Shown in pieces: positions 1-10,326 of a stretch of 64,000 bases of DNA (the first letter of the stretch is position 1; every line of letters starts with the position of its first letter). The position numbers were made by a program, and so were the translations under genes. Origin of the DNA: Merdimmobilis hominis (lineage in GTDB: Bacteria > Bacillota > Clostridia > Oscillospirales > Ruminococcaceae); assembly GCF_900104615.1 (NCBI RefSeq), contig NZ_LT629939.1, positions 2,457,194 through 2,521,193 on the forward strand, read 5' to 3'. The notes under the pieces were generated by a model that saw nothing but the letters and a program-made list of their open reading frames with translations, did no database searches and was not told the DNA's origin.

Positions 1-147
1 GGCCAGGCGGACGACCCGCTCCATCACCGCGTCCGCGCCTTCCCCGGCAAAGGTGGGAGCCTCCCGGAATTCCAGGACCTGGGCGGATTCGTCTACCAGC
101 CCGGCTTTGAGGGCGGTGCCGCCGATATCAATTGCGAGAATTTTCAT
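1..147 (-). CDS. ROK-family sugar kinase / glucokinase-like, N-terminal fragment
   Basis: Only the first 49 codons are inside the window; the gene runs off the left edge. The N-terminus MKILAIDIGGTALKAG is the phosphate-binding loop (DxGGT) of the ROK/ASKHA kinase fold, which in this family phosphorylates glucose, N-acetylmannosamine or related sugars, or acts as a repressor. An AAGGGG ribosome site lies 7 nt before the ATG. No DNA-binding N-terminal domain is present, so a kinase is more likely than a ROK repressor. The substrate cannot be told from this fragment. Confidence 0.75.
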   Translation of the reverse strand, partial: MKILAIDIGGTALKAGLVDESAQVLEFREAPTFAGEGADAVMERVVRLA

Positions 148-321
148 AGGATAACCCCTTTTTCCATAAGATTCTCTGGCGCCTTCGGGATGATTCGACC
201 TCCGATGACCCCGCTGCTGGGGTAGGATAAGTCTGCGCGGAGAGGATTTTGTATGGATATTGTACTATAAATTGACAGGCAAGGGAAGGGAGGGGAAAGC
301 ATCCCGCTACAGGAGGTCTTT

Positions 322-890
322 ATTCAAGATTCCATCTTGGGGTGGGCTTGCGGGGGTACGAATCCCTGCACCCCACAGGAATGAGGGGCCCTCCTGCCGG
401 CCCTTCACACCCCCGGCACTTCCTTTTATGCGGATAAAAGGAAGCAAAACCCGCCGGGGAGACCCCGGCTCCCCTATCGGTGCGCCACAATGGGTGCGCT
501 CGGAAAATCCTCAGTAGGTGTGCTTGCACGCCTGGGCGCCCCTCGCTCCAAGGCAGAGGATTTTTCCGCTTCGCGGATGCCCGCGGGGCTGCAAGAAGCC
601 CACTTTTCAAAATAACCCCGCCAAGGAGCAGGGGGAGCTTTCATGGGGGCACAGCCAACAAGTTGGCTGTTTGGGCTTTTCCTGTGACGCGAGGGTTGCC
701 TATTCCCCCTTAAATGCGCTTTTCCAGTCCAATTTTATTGGACTGCGACTTCTTTCGCATAAAAAGTATGGCTCGGGGGCGTGGGGGTGAGTAACGCCCC
801 ACACAACTTCGGTTACAGGGAAACCTTCCCTGAATTAGGCCGGGTACAGGGCGGAGCGTCTGCATAACCTTGTGGGGTGTGATGGCGTGC
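322..890 (+). repeat. R1 dispersed intergenic repeat, copy A
   Basis: About 570 bp of the gap before groES is a copy of a repeat seen seven times in the window. Recognisable modules in order: CAAGATTCCATCTTG; a hairpin (CTTCCTTTTATGCGGATAAAAGGAAG); GCCGGGGAGACCCCGG; a CGCCACAATGGG..CGCTCGGAAAATC block; a GGATTTTTCCGC..GCGGGGCTGCAAGAAGCCCAC block; GGGGGCACAGCCAAC; CTTAAATGCGC followed by a palindrome (AGTCCAATTTTATTGGACT); then a GTGCAGGG/GTAACGCC tail. The ORFs seen across it change frame between copies and lack ribosome sites, so I treat it as noncoding. Positions 148-321 hold nothing I recognise beyond the ROK gene's upstream region. Confidence 0.8.
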
Positions 891-960
891 AGCGTCCCAG
901 AAAACCGGCCCATTCTGCCAATAAAAATTGAATATTTTGTTAAAAAATACTGCCTTCCCC

Positions 961-1019
961 TTGATTTTTCTGAAAAAGCGGGTAGAATAGTGTTAGCACT
1001 CAAAGAAAAAGAGTGCTAA
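961..1019 (+). promoter_or_regulatory. groESL promoter with perfect CIRCE operator (HrcA site)
   Basis: TTGATT (961-966) and TAGAAT (983-988) form a -35/-10 pair with 16-bp spacing. Immediately downstream, TTAGCACTC (993-1001), a 9-bp spacer and GAGTGCTAA (1011-1019) form a CIRCE element with no mismatch. CIRCE is the known target of the HrcA repressor, so the groE operon should be induced by heat or by titration of GroEL. Confidence 0.95.
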
Positions 1020-1046
1020 CAAATTTGTCAAAACATATTTTTATAA

Positions 1047-1346
<300 letters not shown>

Positions 1347-1377
1347 TTGGACCAATTTGGATTTGAGTAGGAGGTAA

Positions 1378-3009
<1,632 letters not shown>

Positions 3010-3072
3010 TAGCCACAGCAAAGCTGTGTCATTAAAAATTGGCTTCCTAGGGGATTTTCCCCGCCAGCTGCA

Positions 3073-3119
3073 GACCGTGCGCCTGTACCCCTTCGGGGGT
3101 GGGCGCACGGTCTTTTTTA
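3073..3119 (+). terminator. intrinsic terminator of groESL
   Basis: An 11-bp perfect stem, GACCGTGCGCC (3073-3083) with GGCGCACGGTC (3102-3112), has an inner CCCC/GGGG extension and a TTCG loop, followed by six T residues. Confidence 0.93.
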
Positions 3120-3127
3120 TAGGCATT

Positions 3128-3500
3128 ATGCATCCCTGCGCTTCACAGGGATAAGGGGCCCTTGTGCCAGCCGCAAACTTCCACTTCAAAGGCTTTGTGC
3201 ACATCCCAGTTTATGGGGCGCTGCCCGCCCCCAAACCCCCGTGGTCCCTTTCTGGCGAGAGAAAGGGACGAAAGCTCGCCGGGGAGACCTCGGCCCCCCT
3301 TAAATGCGCTTTTTCGTAGCCCAACTTTGTTGGGCTGGGCTTTCTTTCACATAAAAAAGGGAGCGCGGGGTGCAGGGGTGCGTAACGCCCTGCATAACCT
3401 TGGGGATTTGGGGGCGTGCAGCGCTCCATAAATCCCAATACCAAGACGGAATCTTGAATAAGGGCCGGGTGCAGGGCGGAGCGCCTGCATGGAGGCCCCT
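3128..3500 (+). repeat. R1 dispersed repeat, copy B (short form lacking the central cassette)
   Basis: This copy has the outer modules of R1: ACAGGGATAAGGGGCCC, TTTATGGGGCGCTGCCC, CCGGGGAGACC, CTTAAATGCGC, the palindrome GCCCAACTTTGTTGGGC, ACATAAAAAAGGGAGCGCGGG and the CCAAGACGGAATCTTG..GGGCCGGGTGCAGGGCGGAGCGCC tail. It goes directly from CTCGGCCCCC to CTTAAATGCGC, so it lacks the roughly 240-bp central cassette of copies A and C-G. It fills most of the gap between groEL and the padR promoter. Confidence 0.8.
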
Positions 3501-3536
3501 TGCACCTGTGCGGCTGTGCTGCCGGTCAAAAACAGA

Positions 3537-3593
3537 TTGACACCGGGCCCGCGACATGGTATAGTGAAAACAAATATATCGAGTAACGATATA
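3537..3593 (+). promoter_or_regulatory. padR promoter with palindromic operator
   Basis: TTGACA (3537-3542) and TATAGT (3560-3565) are a near-consensus pair with 17-bp spacing. A perfect inverted repeat, TATATCG-N5-CGATATA (3575-3593), covers the expected start of transcription. Because the first gene encodes a PadR regulator, this is most simply its own operator (inference). Confidence 0.85.
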
Positions 3594-3619
3594 GAATAGG
3601 CGAGAAGGAGGGATTCACT

Positions 3620-3955
3620 ATGGCAGAGATAGAGCGGCTGATCAAAAGCTATCTTCCCATGTCTGAAGCAAGCTTTTTGCTGCTGTTCTGCCTGCAGCAG
3701 GAGAACCACGGCTATGGCATCATGCAGCAGGTGCAGGAGTTGACCGAGGGCAGGGTTGCTATGGGCGCTGGCACAGTGTACACAATCCTTTATAAGATGG
3801 AGAACGACGGCCTCATCGAGGTGACCCGCACCTTTGAGCGCCGCAAACTGTATAAAATCACCCCCGTAGGGGAGGCAATCTTGGAAAAGGAAACCGAACG
3901 AATCCGCCAGTTGGCGCGGATTGCCGACCAACGGGAACTGGTGGGCGCCCAATAA
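3620..3955 (+). CDS. PadR-family transcriptional regulator
   Basis: A 111-residue winged-helix protein with the PadR core: HGYGIMQQVQELTEGRVAMGAGTVY (about residues 30-55), then LEDGLIE-type wing residues (NDGLIEVTRTFERRKLYKIT) and a short C-terminal dimerisation helix. PadR proteins usually repress their own operon and release DNA on binding a small molecule or a membrane stress signal. The AAGGAGGG site is well spaced. The gene is first in line before nfeD and the SPFH gene, 54 nt away, so it probably controls that membrane pair. The ligand is unknown. Confidence 0.88.
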   Translation: MAEIERLIKSYLPMSEASFLLLFCLQQENHGYGIMQQVQELTEGRVAMGAGTVYTILYKMENDGLIEVTRTFERRKLYKITPVGEAILEKETERIRQLARIADQRELVGAQ

Positions 3956-4009
3956 ACCGGCGGCGCAGCCGATAGAACGCCGCCTTGGATTGAGAGGAGT
4001 AATGAGGAT

Positions 4010-4450
4010 ATGGATGCATTGCAATGGATGCCCTTTGTTTGGCTGCTGATGGCGGTTCTGCTTGGGATCCTGGAGGCGGCCACCATCCAACTGGTGGCAA
4101 TTTGGTTTGCCATTGGCAGCGTGGCGGCAGTTCCTGCGGCGTTGATGGGGCTTTCCTTTTTCTGGCAGGTTGTGGTGTTCCTGGCGGTATCGCTGTTCTG
4201 CCTGGTGCTGACCCGCCCGCTGATGAAAAAATTCCTGCGGGTGCGCCCCACCCGCACCAATGCGGACAGCTTGGTCGGCATGATCGGCGTGGTGGTGGAG
4301 GAAATTGACAACGATCGGGCCCAAGGCCGGGTCTATGTCAACGGGTTGGATTGGTCCGCCCGCAGCGAAGAGGGAGAAATCCTTGAAAAAGGGGAAAAAG
4401 TCTTGATAAAAGCCATCGAAGGAGTTAAAGTATTGGTGGAGCGGATTTAA
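4010..4450 (+). CDS. NfeD-like membrane protein
   Basis: A 146-residue protein with three hydrophobic segments in the first half (about residues 8-27, 30-50 and 50-72). The C-terminal soluble part has the NfeD OB-fold pattern: LVGMIGVVVEEI, GRVYVNGLDWSARSEEG, LEKGEKVLIKAIEGVKVLVE. Short NfeD proteins pair with SPFH/flotillin-type membrane proteins and are thought to help organise membrane microdomains. That pairing is seen here, because the next gene is an SPFH protein. The two genes lie 149 nt apart on the same strand. Confidence 0.88.
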   Translation: MDALQWMPFVWLLMAVLLGILEAATIQLVAIWFAIGSVAAVPAALMGLSFFWQVVVFLAVSLFCLVLTRPLMKKFLRVRPTRTNADSLVGMIGVVVEEIDNDRAQGRVYVNGLDWSARSEEGEILEKGEKVLIKAIEGVKVLVERI

Positions 4451-4599
4451 CACTTTTTGCAGACTGGCCCTTGGAGGGATGGTTCTTTTCCGGGAAGAAA
4501 AAGCCCGCCTCCTCCTGGCGTGGGACGCATTGGCTTTCGAAAACCGTTCCGGTATCTGCCGGTGACAATAGAGATCAATTTTTAGGAGGTACTCAATTT

Positions 4600-5526
4600 A
4601 TGCCGTATGTACTATTGCTGTTGTTCCTGATTTTAATGGTCATGGTAGTGCTCAACATCAAAATTGTCCCCCAAGCCACCGTGTTCGTTGTGGAGCGGAT
4701 GGGCGCTTATCAGGCCACTTGGGAGACCGGCGTCCACTTCACCATCCCCTTTGTGGACCGGGTGGCCAAAAAAGTCTCCTTGAAGGAGCAGGTGGTAGAC
4801 TTCAACCCCCAACCAGTGATCACCAAGGATAATGTCACCATGCAGATTGACACGGTGGTGTTCTACCAGATCACCGACGCCAAGCTGTTTGCCTACGGTG
4901 TGGAGCGCCCCATCGCCGCCATTGAACACCTGACTGCCACCACCCTGCGGAATATCATCGGCGAGCTGGAATTGGATAACACCTTGACTTCCCGCGACGT
5001 GATCAACACCAAGATCACCGCCACTTTGGATGTGGCCACCGACAAATGGGGCATCAAAGTCAACCGGGTGGAGCTGAAAAACATCATCCCGCCCCGGGAG
5101 ATTCAGGACGCGATGGAGCGCCAGATGAAAGCCGAGCGGGAAAAGAGAGAATCGGTGCTGCGCGCGGAAGGTGAGAAGCGCAGCCAGATCCTGGTGGCCG
5201 AAGGCGAGAAGGAATCGGCAATCCTGCGGGCAGAGGCTGTGCGGGAACAGAAGATCCGGGAGGCCCAAGGTGAGGCGGAGGCCATCATGATGGTTCAGAA
5301 GGCCCTGGCGGACAGCATTAAGCTGCTCAATGAGGCCAATCCATCTTCGGCGGTGCTGACCATCAAGGGCCTGGAAGCCTTCCAGAAGGCGGCTGACGGC
5401 AAGGCCACCAAGATCATCATCCCCAGCGAGATCCAGTCCCTGGCCGGTTTGGCCACCTCCTTTAAAGAGGTCATGACCGAGCCCCAGGCCGTGGAGCTGG
5501 AGGGGAACAAACCCTCCGAAATGTAG
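4600..5526 (+). CDS. SPFH/band-7 domain membrane protein (stomatin/QmcA type)
   Basis: I place the start at the ATG preceded by TTTAGGAGGT; it gives a 308-residue protein opening with one membrane anchor (residues 1-22). The SPFH domain follows (about 25-185; PQATVFVVERMGAYQ, GVHFTIPFVDRVAKK, NPQPVITKDNVTM). A charged, Glu/Lys/Ala-rich coiled coil comes next (about 175-240), then a short tail. Family members oligomerise into membrane rings, and some regulate FtsH-type proteases or lipid microdomains. The upstream NfeD gene is the expected partner. A longer upstream reading frame exists but lacks a ribosome site. Confidence 0.9.
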   Translation: MPYVLLLLFLILMVMVVLNIKIVPQATVFVVERMGAYQATWETGVHFTIPFVDRVAKKVSLKEQVVDFNPQPVITKDNVTMQIDTVVFYQITDAKLFAYGVERPIAAIEHLTATTLRNIIGELELDNTLTSRDVINTKITATLDVATDKWGIKVNRVELKNIIPPREIQDAMERQMKAEREKRESVLRAEGEKRSQILVAEGEKESAILRAEAVREQKIREAQGEAEAIMMVQKALADSIKLLNEANPSSAVLTIKGLEAFQKAADGKATKIIIPSEIQSLAGLATSFKEVMTEPQAVELEGNKPSEM

Positions 5527-5550
5527 CGCATTTCCCCTAGAAGGGAATCG

Positions 5551-5589
5551 GCGGCGCAGACCCATCAAAGGGTTTGCGCCGCTTTTTTT
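5551..5589 (+). terminator. intrinsic terminator after the SPFH gene
   Basis: A 13-bp stem, GCGGCGCAGACCC (5551-5563) with GGGTTTGCGCCGC (5570-5582, one G-T pair), is followed by seven T residues. Confidence 0.93.
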
Positions 5590-5611
5590 GTGGGGATGGC
5601 CCCCAACCTCA

Positions 5612-5662
5612 TTCAAGATTCCATCTTGCCGCAGGTTTTATGGGGCGCTGCAAACCCCATCG
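5612..5662 (+). repeat. R1 repeat fragment
   Basis: ATTCAAGATTCCATCTTG followed by GCAGGTTTTATGGGGCGCTGC matches the left end of copies F and G. Nothing else of R1 follows, so this is a remnant or an independently moved end module. Confidence 0.65.
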
Positions 5663-5782
5663 GTAAGAGCGTTTTGCACAAGCATCCGGGGCAGCCCTTG
5701 ATCGAATTATCTAAATCTTGACCGGTTTTTCCCCAGTATCTATGGGAAGTCACCAATTTTTGCCAGCGCCTGTCAAGGGCGA

Positions 5783-5811
5783 TTGAATTTTGTGGTGGAA
5801 TAAGGTAAAAT
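5783..5811 (+). promoter_or_regulatory. probable promoter of the purE-purF operon
   Basis: TTGAAT (5783-5788) and TAAAAT (5806-5811) are separated by 17 bp. This leaves a leader of about 200 nt before purE. I could not recognise a purine riboswitch in it. Confidence 0.6.
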
Positions 5812-5841
5812 GAGGATAGAACGCGGATGGAGGGCTGGCCA

Positions 5842-5955
5842 ATGACTTTCTCAGTTTATGTTGAAGCAGGTCAAAGCAACCAGCCGAATTGCGTCAAAAT
5901 TTCTTTCGGGGCCGCAGTGCGCGCGGTCGAACTGCATCAAAACAGAATCGGGTAA
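5842..5955 (+). CDS. small ORF in the purE leader (37 aa, unknown)
   Basis: A GGAGGG site (5829-5834) stands 7 nt before an ATG that opens 37 codons (MTFSVYVEAGQSNQPNCVKI..) and ends in TAA 66 nt before purE. It follows a good promoter. I know no family for it. It could be a leader peptide that couples translation to purE expression, or a chance ORF; the ribosome site and position are the only support. Confidence 0.35.
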   Translation: MTFSVYVEAGQSNQPNCVKISFGAAVRAVELHQNRIG

Positions 5956-6021
5956 ACCAATCATAAGCTGTGGCCTAATTGTGTCGCAGCTTCTTTTATT
6001 TGTTGCATGGAGGGAAAAATC

Positions 6022-6516
6022 ATGAAGAAAAAAGTAGCGGTTATCATGGGGAGCGACAGCGACCTGCCGGTGGTCAAGGGGGCCATTGGCACCTTAAAAT
6101 CCTTTGGGATTCCGGTGGAAGTCCATGTGATGAGCGCCCACCGCACCCCAGAACAGGCTTGCGCCTTTGCCCGGGATGCCCGGAAAAACGGTTTTGGCGC
6201 CATCATTGCGGCCGCGGGGAAGGCAGCCCATCTGGCCGGTGTTTTGGCGGCCCACACCGCCTTGCCGGTGATCGGTATCCCCATCAAATCCTCCACCCTG
6301 GATGGGTTGGATGCCCTGCTCGCCACGGTGCAGATGCCCAAGGGCATCCCGGTTGCAACTGTTGCCATCGACGGCGCGGACAATGCGGGCATCCTGGCCG
6401 CCCAGATGCTGGCCCTCTCTGACGAGGAGATCGCCGCCCAGCTGGACGCCATGAAAGAAAAAATGACCCAGGATGTACTGGCCAAAGACGCCGCCATCCA
6501 AAGCGCAGAATTCTAA
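6022..6516 (+). CDS. purE: N5-carboxyaminoimidazole ribonucleotide mutase PurE
   Basis: A 164-residue class I PurE that interconverts N5-CAIR and 4-carboxy-AIR in purine synthesis. The N-terminal MGSDSDLPVV loop and the MSAHRTPE active-site segment (catalytic His) are present, as is the AAAGKAAHLAGVLAAHT block. The ATG with GGAGGG 7 nt upstream is preferred over an in-frame ATG 15 nt earlier. A class I enzyme would normally need PurK upstream in the pathway; no purK is in this window. It leads the string purE-purF-purM-purN-purH-purD. Confidence 0.97.
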   Translation: MKKKVAVIMGSDSDLPVVKGAIGTLKSFGIPVEVHVMSAHRTPEQACAFARDARKNGFGAIIAAAGKAAHLAGVLAAHTALPVIGIPIKSSTLDGLDALLATVQMPKGIPVATVAIDGADNAGILAAQMLALSDEEIAAQLDAMKEKMTQDVLAKDAAIQSAEF

Positions 6517-6615
6517 TTCCCAATTGTGTGACGATGCAGGGGGAACCCCCAAGCCGGCTGCAGGATGGTGCGCCGGCCCACCCTTTTTTAAACAGGAAAG
6601 GCAGGAACAAATCCA

Positions 6616-8034
6616 ATGATCGAGAAGCTTCACGAAGAATGCGGCGTGTTCGGCATCTATGACACCACCGGCGGCGATGTGGCGGCCAGCACCTATTTTG
6701 CGCTATACGCCTTACAGCACCGGGGCCAGGAGAGCTGCGGCATCGCGGTCAACGACTGCGGGGTCATCTCCTCCTATAAGGACGTGGGCCTGGTGCCGGA
6801 TGTGTTCACCCGGGATCACCTGGAAAAGGTGGGCTCCGGCCAGATCGCCGTGGGCCATGTGCGGTATTCCACCATCGGCATCCCCACCCGGGAGGATTCC
6901 CAGCCCTTGGTGATCCGCCATGTCAAGGGCCCCATGGTGGTGGCCCACAACGGCAACCTGGTCAATGCAGAAGAGCTGAAAGAGGAGCTGGAGCTCAAGG
7001 GAGCTATCTTCCACACCAATTCCGATGCGGAGATTATCGCCCATGTGGTCACTGAGGGCCGCTTGGCCACCGACTCCATTGAAAAGGGGATCGAGCTGGC
7101 CATGGACCGGCTCAAAGGCGCCTATTCCATGGTGATGATGAGCGCCACCAAGCTGATTGCCGTCCGGGATCCCGAAGGGTTCCGGCCCCTGTGCATCGGC
7201 GAGAAGGAGGGCGCCATCATCTTCGCCTCCGAGACCTGCGCCCTGGACAGCTTGGGGGCCAAATACCTGCGGGAAGTGGACCCCGGCGAGATTGTGGTGG
7301 TGGATAAGGCCGGTATGCGCTCCATCCGCACCCACTGCAAGGGGAAAGGCCATGTCTGCGTCTTTGAATATGTGTACTTCGCCCGGCCCGACTCGGTGGT
7401 CGAGGGGGCCAGCGTCCATGAAGCCCGCCAGCGGGCCGGCGCTTTCCTGGCTTTGGAGAGCCCCGTCCAGGCGGACGTGGTCATCGGTGTGCCGGATTCC
7501 GGCCTGGATGCCGCCTTGGGCTTCTCCAAACAGTCCGGCATCCCCTACGGCGTGGGCTTTATCAAAAACCGGTATGTGGGCCGTACTTTCATCCAGCCCA
7601 CCCAGGCTATGCGGGAAAACGCGGTGCGGATCAAGCTCAACGCCCTCTCCGCAACTGTCAAGGGCAAACGGGTGGTTTTGGTGGACGATTCCATCGTCCG
7701 GGGCACCACCAGCGCCCGGATTGTCAAGCTGCTGCGGGAGGCCGGCGCCACCGAAGTCCACATGCGGATCAGCTCCCCGCCCTTTATGCACCCCTGCTTC
7801 TTCGGCACCGATGTTGCCAGCCGGGATAAGCTGATCGCCTGCCGCCTCAATTCGGTGGAGGAGATCGCCAAGGAGATCGGGGTGGACAGCCTCGCCTACA
7901 TGAAGGTGGAGGACATGAAGAAGATCGCCCAGGTGACCACCGGCTGCGACTTCTGCGTGGGCTGCTTCACCGGGGAATACCCCATTGAGACCCCTTATGA
8001 AAAACCGGTCTGCAAATACGATCTTAAGATCTAA
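6616..8034 (+). CDS. purF: amidophosphoribosyltransferase PurF
   Basis: A 472-residue glutamine PRPP amidotransferase, the first committed purine step. The N-terminus MIEKLHEECGVFGIYD indicates a short propeptide removed to expose the nucleophilic Cys (C9). The glutaminase domain fills about residues 9-240. The C-terminal half has the PRPP loop VVLVDDSIVRGTT. A Cys cluster near the end (CDFCVGC) matches the Fe-S ligands of Bacillus-type PurF, making it an oxygen-labile enzyme. It lies 99 nt after purE and is followed by a hairpin before purM. Confidence 0.97.
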   Translation: MIEKLHEECGVFGIYDTTGGDVAASTYFALYALQHRGQESCGIAVNDCGVISSYKDVGLVPDVFTRDHLEKVGSGQIAVGHVRYSTIGIPTREDSQPLVIRHVKGPMVVAHNGNLVNAEELKEELELKGAIFHTNSDAEIIAHVVTEGRLATDSIEKGIELAMDRLKGAYSMVMMSATKLIAVRDPEGFRPLCIGEKEGAIIFASETCALDSLGAKYLREVDPGEIVVVDKAGMRSIRTHCKGKGHVCVFEYVYFARPDSVVEGASVHEARQRAGAFLALESPVQADVVIGVPDSGLDAALGFSKQSGIPYGVGFIKNRYVGRTFIQPTQAMRENAVRIKLNALSATVKGKRVVLVDDSIVRGTTSARIVKLLREAGATEVHMRISSPPFMHPCFFGTDVASRDKLIACRLNSVEEIAKEIGVDSLAYMKVEDMKKIAQVTTGCDFCVGCFTGEYPIETPYEKPVCKYDLKI

Positions 8035-8060
8035 CACAGACGGGAACGGATTTGCTTTTC

Positions 8061-8100
8061 AGGCTCCTTCCAACAAAACTTCGCGGGGAGGAGCCTTTCT
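8061..8100 (+). terminator. hairpin between purF and purM (possible partial terminator)
   Basis: AGGCTCCT (8061-8068) pairs with AGGAGCCT (8089-8096) with extra CC/GG pairs inside, followed by only TTCT. The short T run suggests attenuation or mRNA processing rather than full termination, in keeping with the purine genes continuing on the same strand. Confidence 0.5.
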
Positions 8101-8144
8101 AAAAATAAAACAGCCGGGGCGAAGCGGCGGAATGGAAGATGAAT

Positions 8145-9182
8145 ATGAGCAAGAGCTTCAGCGACAGCTACAAAGCAGCAGGTGTAGATGTAACTGCCGG
8201 CTACAAGGCCGTGGAGTTGATGAAGGCCCATGTGGCCAAAACCATGACATCCGGCGTGGTCAGCGGGCTGGGCGGCTTTGGCGGCCTGTTTGAACTGGAC
8301 CTCCAGGGGATCCAGAAACCGGTCCTGGTCTCCGGCACCGACGGTGTGGGCACCAAACTGAAATTGGCCATCCTCCAGGACAAGCACGATACAGTGGGCA
8401 TTGACTGCGTGGCCATGTGCGTCAACGACGTGGTTTGCTGCGGCGCCAAGCCCCTCTTCTTCCTGGACTATGTGGCGGTGGGCAAAAACATCCCTGAAAA
8501 GGTGGCCAACATTGTCTCCGGCGTGGCGGAAGGCTGCGTCCAGTCGGGCTGCGCCCTCATCGGCGGCGAGACTGCGGAGATGCCCGGCTTCTATCCGGAG
8601 GATGAATATGACCTGGCCGGCTTTACCGTGGGCGTTGTGGACAAGGATAAGATCCTGGACCCCGCCAAGGTGGAAGCCGGGGATGTGATCATCGGCCTTG
8701 CCTCCTCCGGCGTCCATTCCAACGGCTTCTCGCTGGTGCGCAAGGTGTTCGATGTGGAAAATGCCGACCTGGGCGAGTACTATGACGAGCTGGGCTCCAC
8801 CCTGGGGGAATGCCTCTTGACCCCCACCCGGATCTATGTAAAATCCATCCTCGCCCTGCTGGATGCGGTGCAGGTGAAATCCATCTCCCACATCACCGGC
8901 GGCGGTTTCTATGAGAACATCCCCCGCTGCCTGCCCGACGGCAAGCAGGCGGTCATCGACCGGGCCAGTGTGGATGTGCTGCCCATCTTCCAGCTGATCG
9001 CCAAAAAAGGCGGCATCAGCGAGCGGGATATGTTCAACACCTTCAACATGGGCGTCGGCATGTGCGTAGTGGTCAAGAAGGAGGATGCCGCCAAAGCGGT
9101 GGAAGTCCTCACCGCCTGCGGCGAGAAAGCCAAGGTCATCGGCCGTGTGGAGGACGGCGACCAAGGGGTTGTCATATGCTAA
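8145..9182 (+). CDS. purM: phosphoribosylformylglycinamidine cyclo-ligase (AIR synthetase)
   Basis: About 345 residues with the PurM/HypE fold: [19 protein letters not shown] at the N-terminus, [21 protein letters not shown] and the nucleotide loop [11 protein letters not shown]. It closes the imidazole ring of AIR using ATP. Two ATGs lie 6 nt apart; I take the second because GGAAG sits 6 nt before it. Its last codons overlap the start of purN by 7 nt, which suggests translational coupling. Confidence 0.96.
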   Translation: MSKSFSDSYKAAGVDVTAGYKAVELMKAHVAKTMTSGVVSGLGGFGGLFELDLQGIQKPVLVSGTDGVGTKLKLAILQDKHDTVGIDCVAMCVNDVVCCGAKPLFFLDYVAVGKNIPEKVANIVSGVAEGCVQSGCALIGGETAEMPGFYPEDEYDLAGFTVGVVDKDKILDPAKVEAGDVIIGLASSGVHSNGFSLVRKVFDVENADLGEYYDELGSTLGECLLTPTRIYVKSILALLDAVQVKSISHITGGGFYENIPRCLPDGKQAVIDRASVDVLPIFQLIAKKGGISERDMFNTFNMGVGMCVVVKKEDAAKAVEVLTACGEKAKVIGRVEDGDQGVVIC

Positions 9183-9769
9183 ACATCGCAGTGTTTGTCT
9201 CCGGCGGGGGGACCAATTTCCAGGCCCTCATCGACGCCCAGAGGGCGGGGAAGTTCCCCGGGGGGGAGATCACCCTGTGCGTCTCCTCCTCCAAGAACGC
9301 TTACGCCCTGGAGCGGGCCCGGCAAAACGGCATTGAGACCGCCATCCTCCGCCGCCGGGATTACCCTTCCCAGGAGGAGCTGGACGGCGCCTTGCTGGAT
9401 GTGCTGAAAACCCATGATATCGGCCTTATCGTTCTGGCCGGGTACCTGAGCATTTTGAGCGAGCGGGTAGTCCGGGCCTATGACCGGAAGATCATCAACG
9501 TTCACCCATCCCTGATCCCTTCCTTCTGCGGGGCGGGATACTATGGGCTCAAGGTCCATGAGGCGGCCCTCGCCTATGGGGTGAAGATCACCGGGGCCAC
9601 CGTCCATTTTGTCAACGAAATCCCCGATGCAGGCAAAATCATCCTGCAAAAGGCGGTGGAGGTCCGGGAGGGGGACACCCCGGAAACCCTTCAGCGCCGG
9701 GTGATGGAAGAGGCTGAATGGCAGCTGCTGCCCCAGGCGGTGGCGATGTTCTGCCAAGGGGAGATATAG
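9176..9769 (+). CDS. purN: phosphoribosylglycinamide formyltransferase PurN
   Basis: A 197-residue GAR transformylase that uses 10-formyl-THF. The start ATG overlaps the purM stop. Visible signatures are [14 protein letters not shown] for phosphate binding, the catalytic Asn-His pair in [11 protein letters not shown] (residues near 105), and the Asp in the [14 protein letters not shown] segment. The length is normal. The downstream gap contains an R1 repeat copy, which separates it from purH. Confidence 0.95.
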   Translation: MLNIAVFVSGGGTNFQALIDAQRAGKFPGGEITLCVSSSKNAYALERARQNGIETAILRRRDYPSQEELDGALLDVLKTHDIGLIVLAGYLSILSERVVRAYDRKIINVHPSLIPSFCGAGYYGLKVHEAALAYGVKITGATVHFVNEIPDAGKIILQKAVEVREGDTPETLQRRVMEEAEWQLLPQAVAMFCQGEI

Positions 9770-9802
9770 AGGGGGTGCACGCCCTCAAGCTCCTGGCCTA
9801 GG

Positions 9803-10290
9803 CAAGATTCCATCTTGGAATTGGTTATATGGGGCGCTGCACGCCCCCTGCACCCCGCAGGAATGAGGGGCCCTCATGCCGGCCCCTTGCACCCCCGGCA
9901 CTTCCTTTTATGCGGATAAAAGGAAGCAAAACCCGTCGGGGAGACCCCGGTCCCCCACTTCGCCACAAAGGGAACGCTCGGAAGATTCCCCTTAGAGGCT
10001 CCAAACGCCTCGAGCGGGAAATCTTTCCGCTGGCGCGGATGCCCTCGCGGGGTTGCAAGAGGCCCACTTTTCAAAGTAACCCTACTCAGGAGCAGGGGGA
10101 TTTTTAAGGGGGCACAGTCAGCTGGCTCTGACCGTACTGACTTCAACTGTGCCGCGAATAGTTCGGCCCCTCTTAAATGTGCTTTTTCCCTCTCTTTTTT
10201 CACACAAAAAAGAGAGCACGGGGTGCAGGGTGTGCAACGCCCTGCTAGACCACTTGCAAGATGGCAGTCTTAAAATGGAGTCTTACTTAC
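9803..10290 (+). repeat. R1 dispersed repeat, copy C, inside the purine gene string
   Basis: This full-length copy in the same orientation as A occupies the gap between purN and purH. All modules are present: AAGATTCCATCTTG, the TCCTTTTATGCGGATAAAAGGA hairpin, GGGGAGACCCCGG, CGCCACAA..GGAACGCTCGGAA, CTCGAGCGGGAAATCTTTCCGC, GGGGGCACAGTCAGC, CTTAAATGTGC and a CACAAAAAAGAGAGCACGGGG tail. It is only 36 nt from the purH start, so it must be transcribed if purH is expressed from upstream. Confidence 0.8.
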
Positions 10291-10326
10291 TATGCCCGGT
10301 AGAAGGGCAAAACGGAGGAGATCGAC

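Noticed and set aside
260..1003. Several 77-97-aa frames before groES
   Set aside because: They lie in R1 copy A and the promoter, lack ribosome sites and are not kept in other R1 copies.
5812..6021. Purine riboswitch before purE
   Set aside because: I could not find the three-helix junction core with its conserved loop sequences; the leader is reported only as unassigned.
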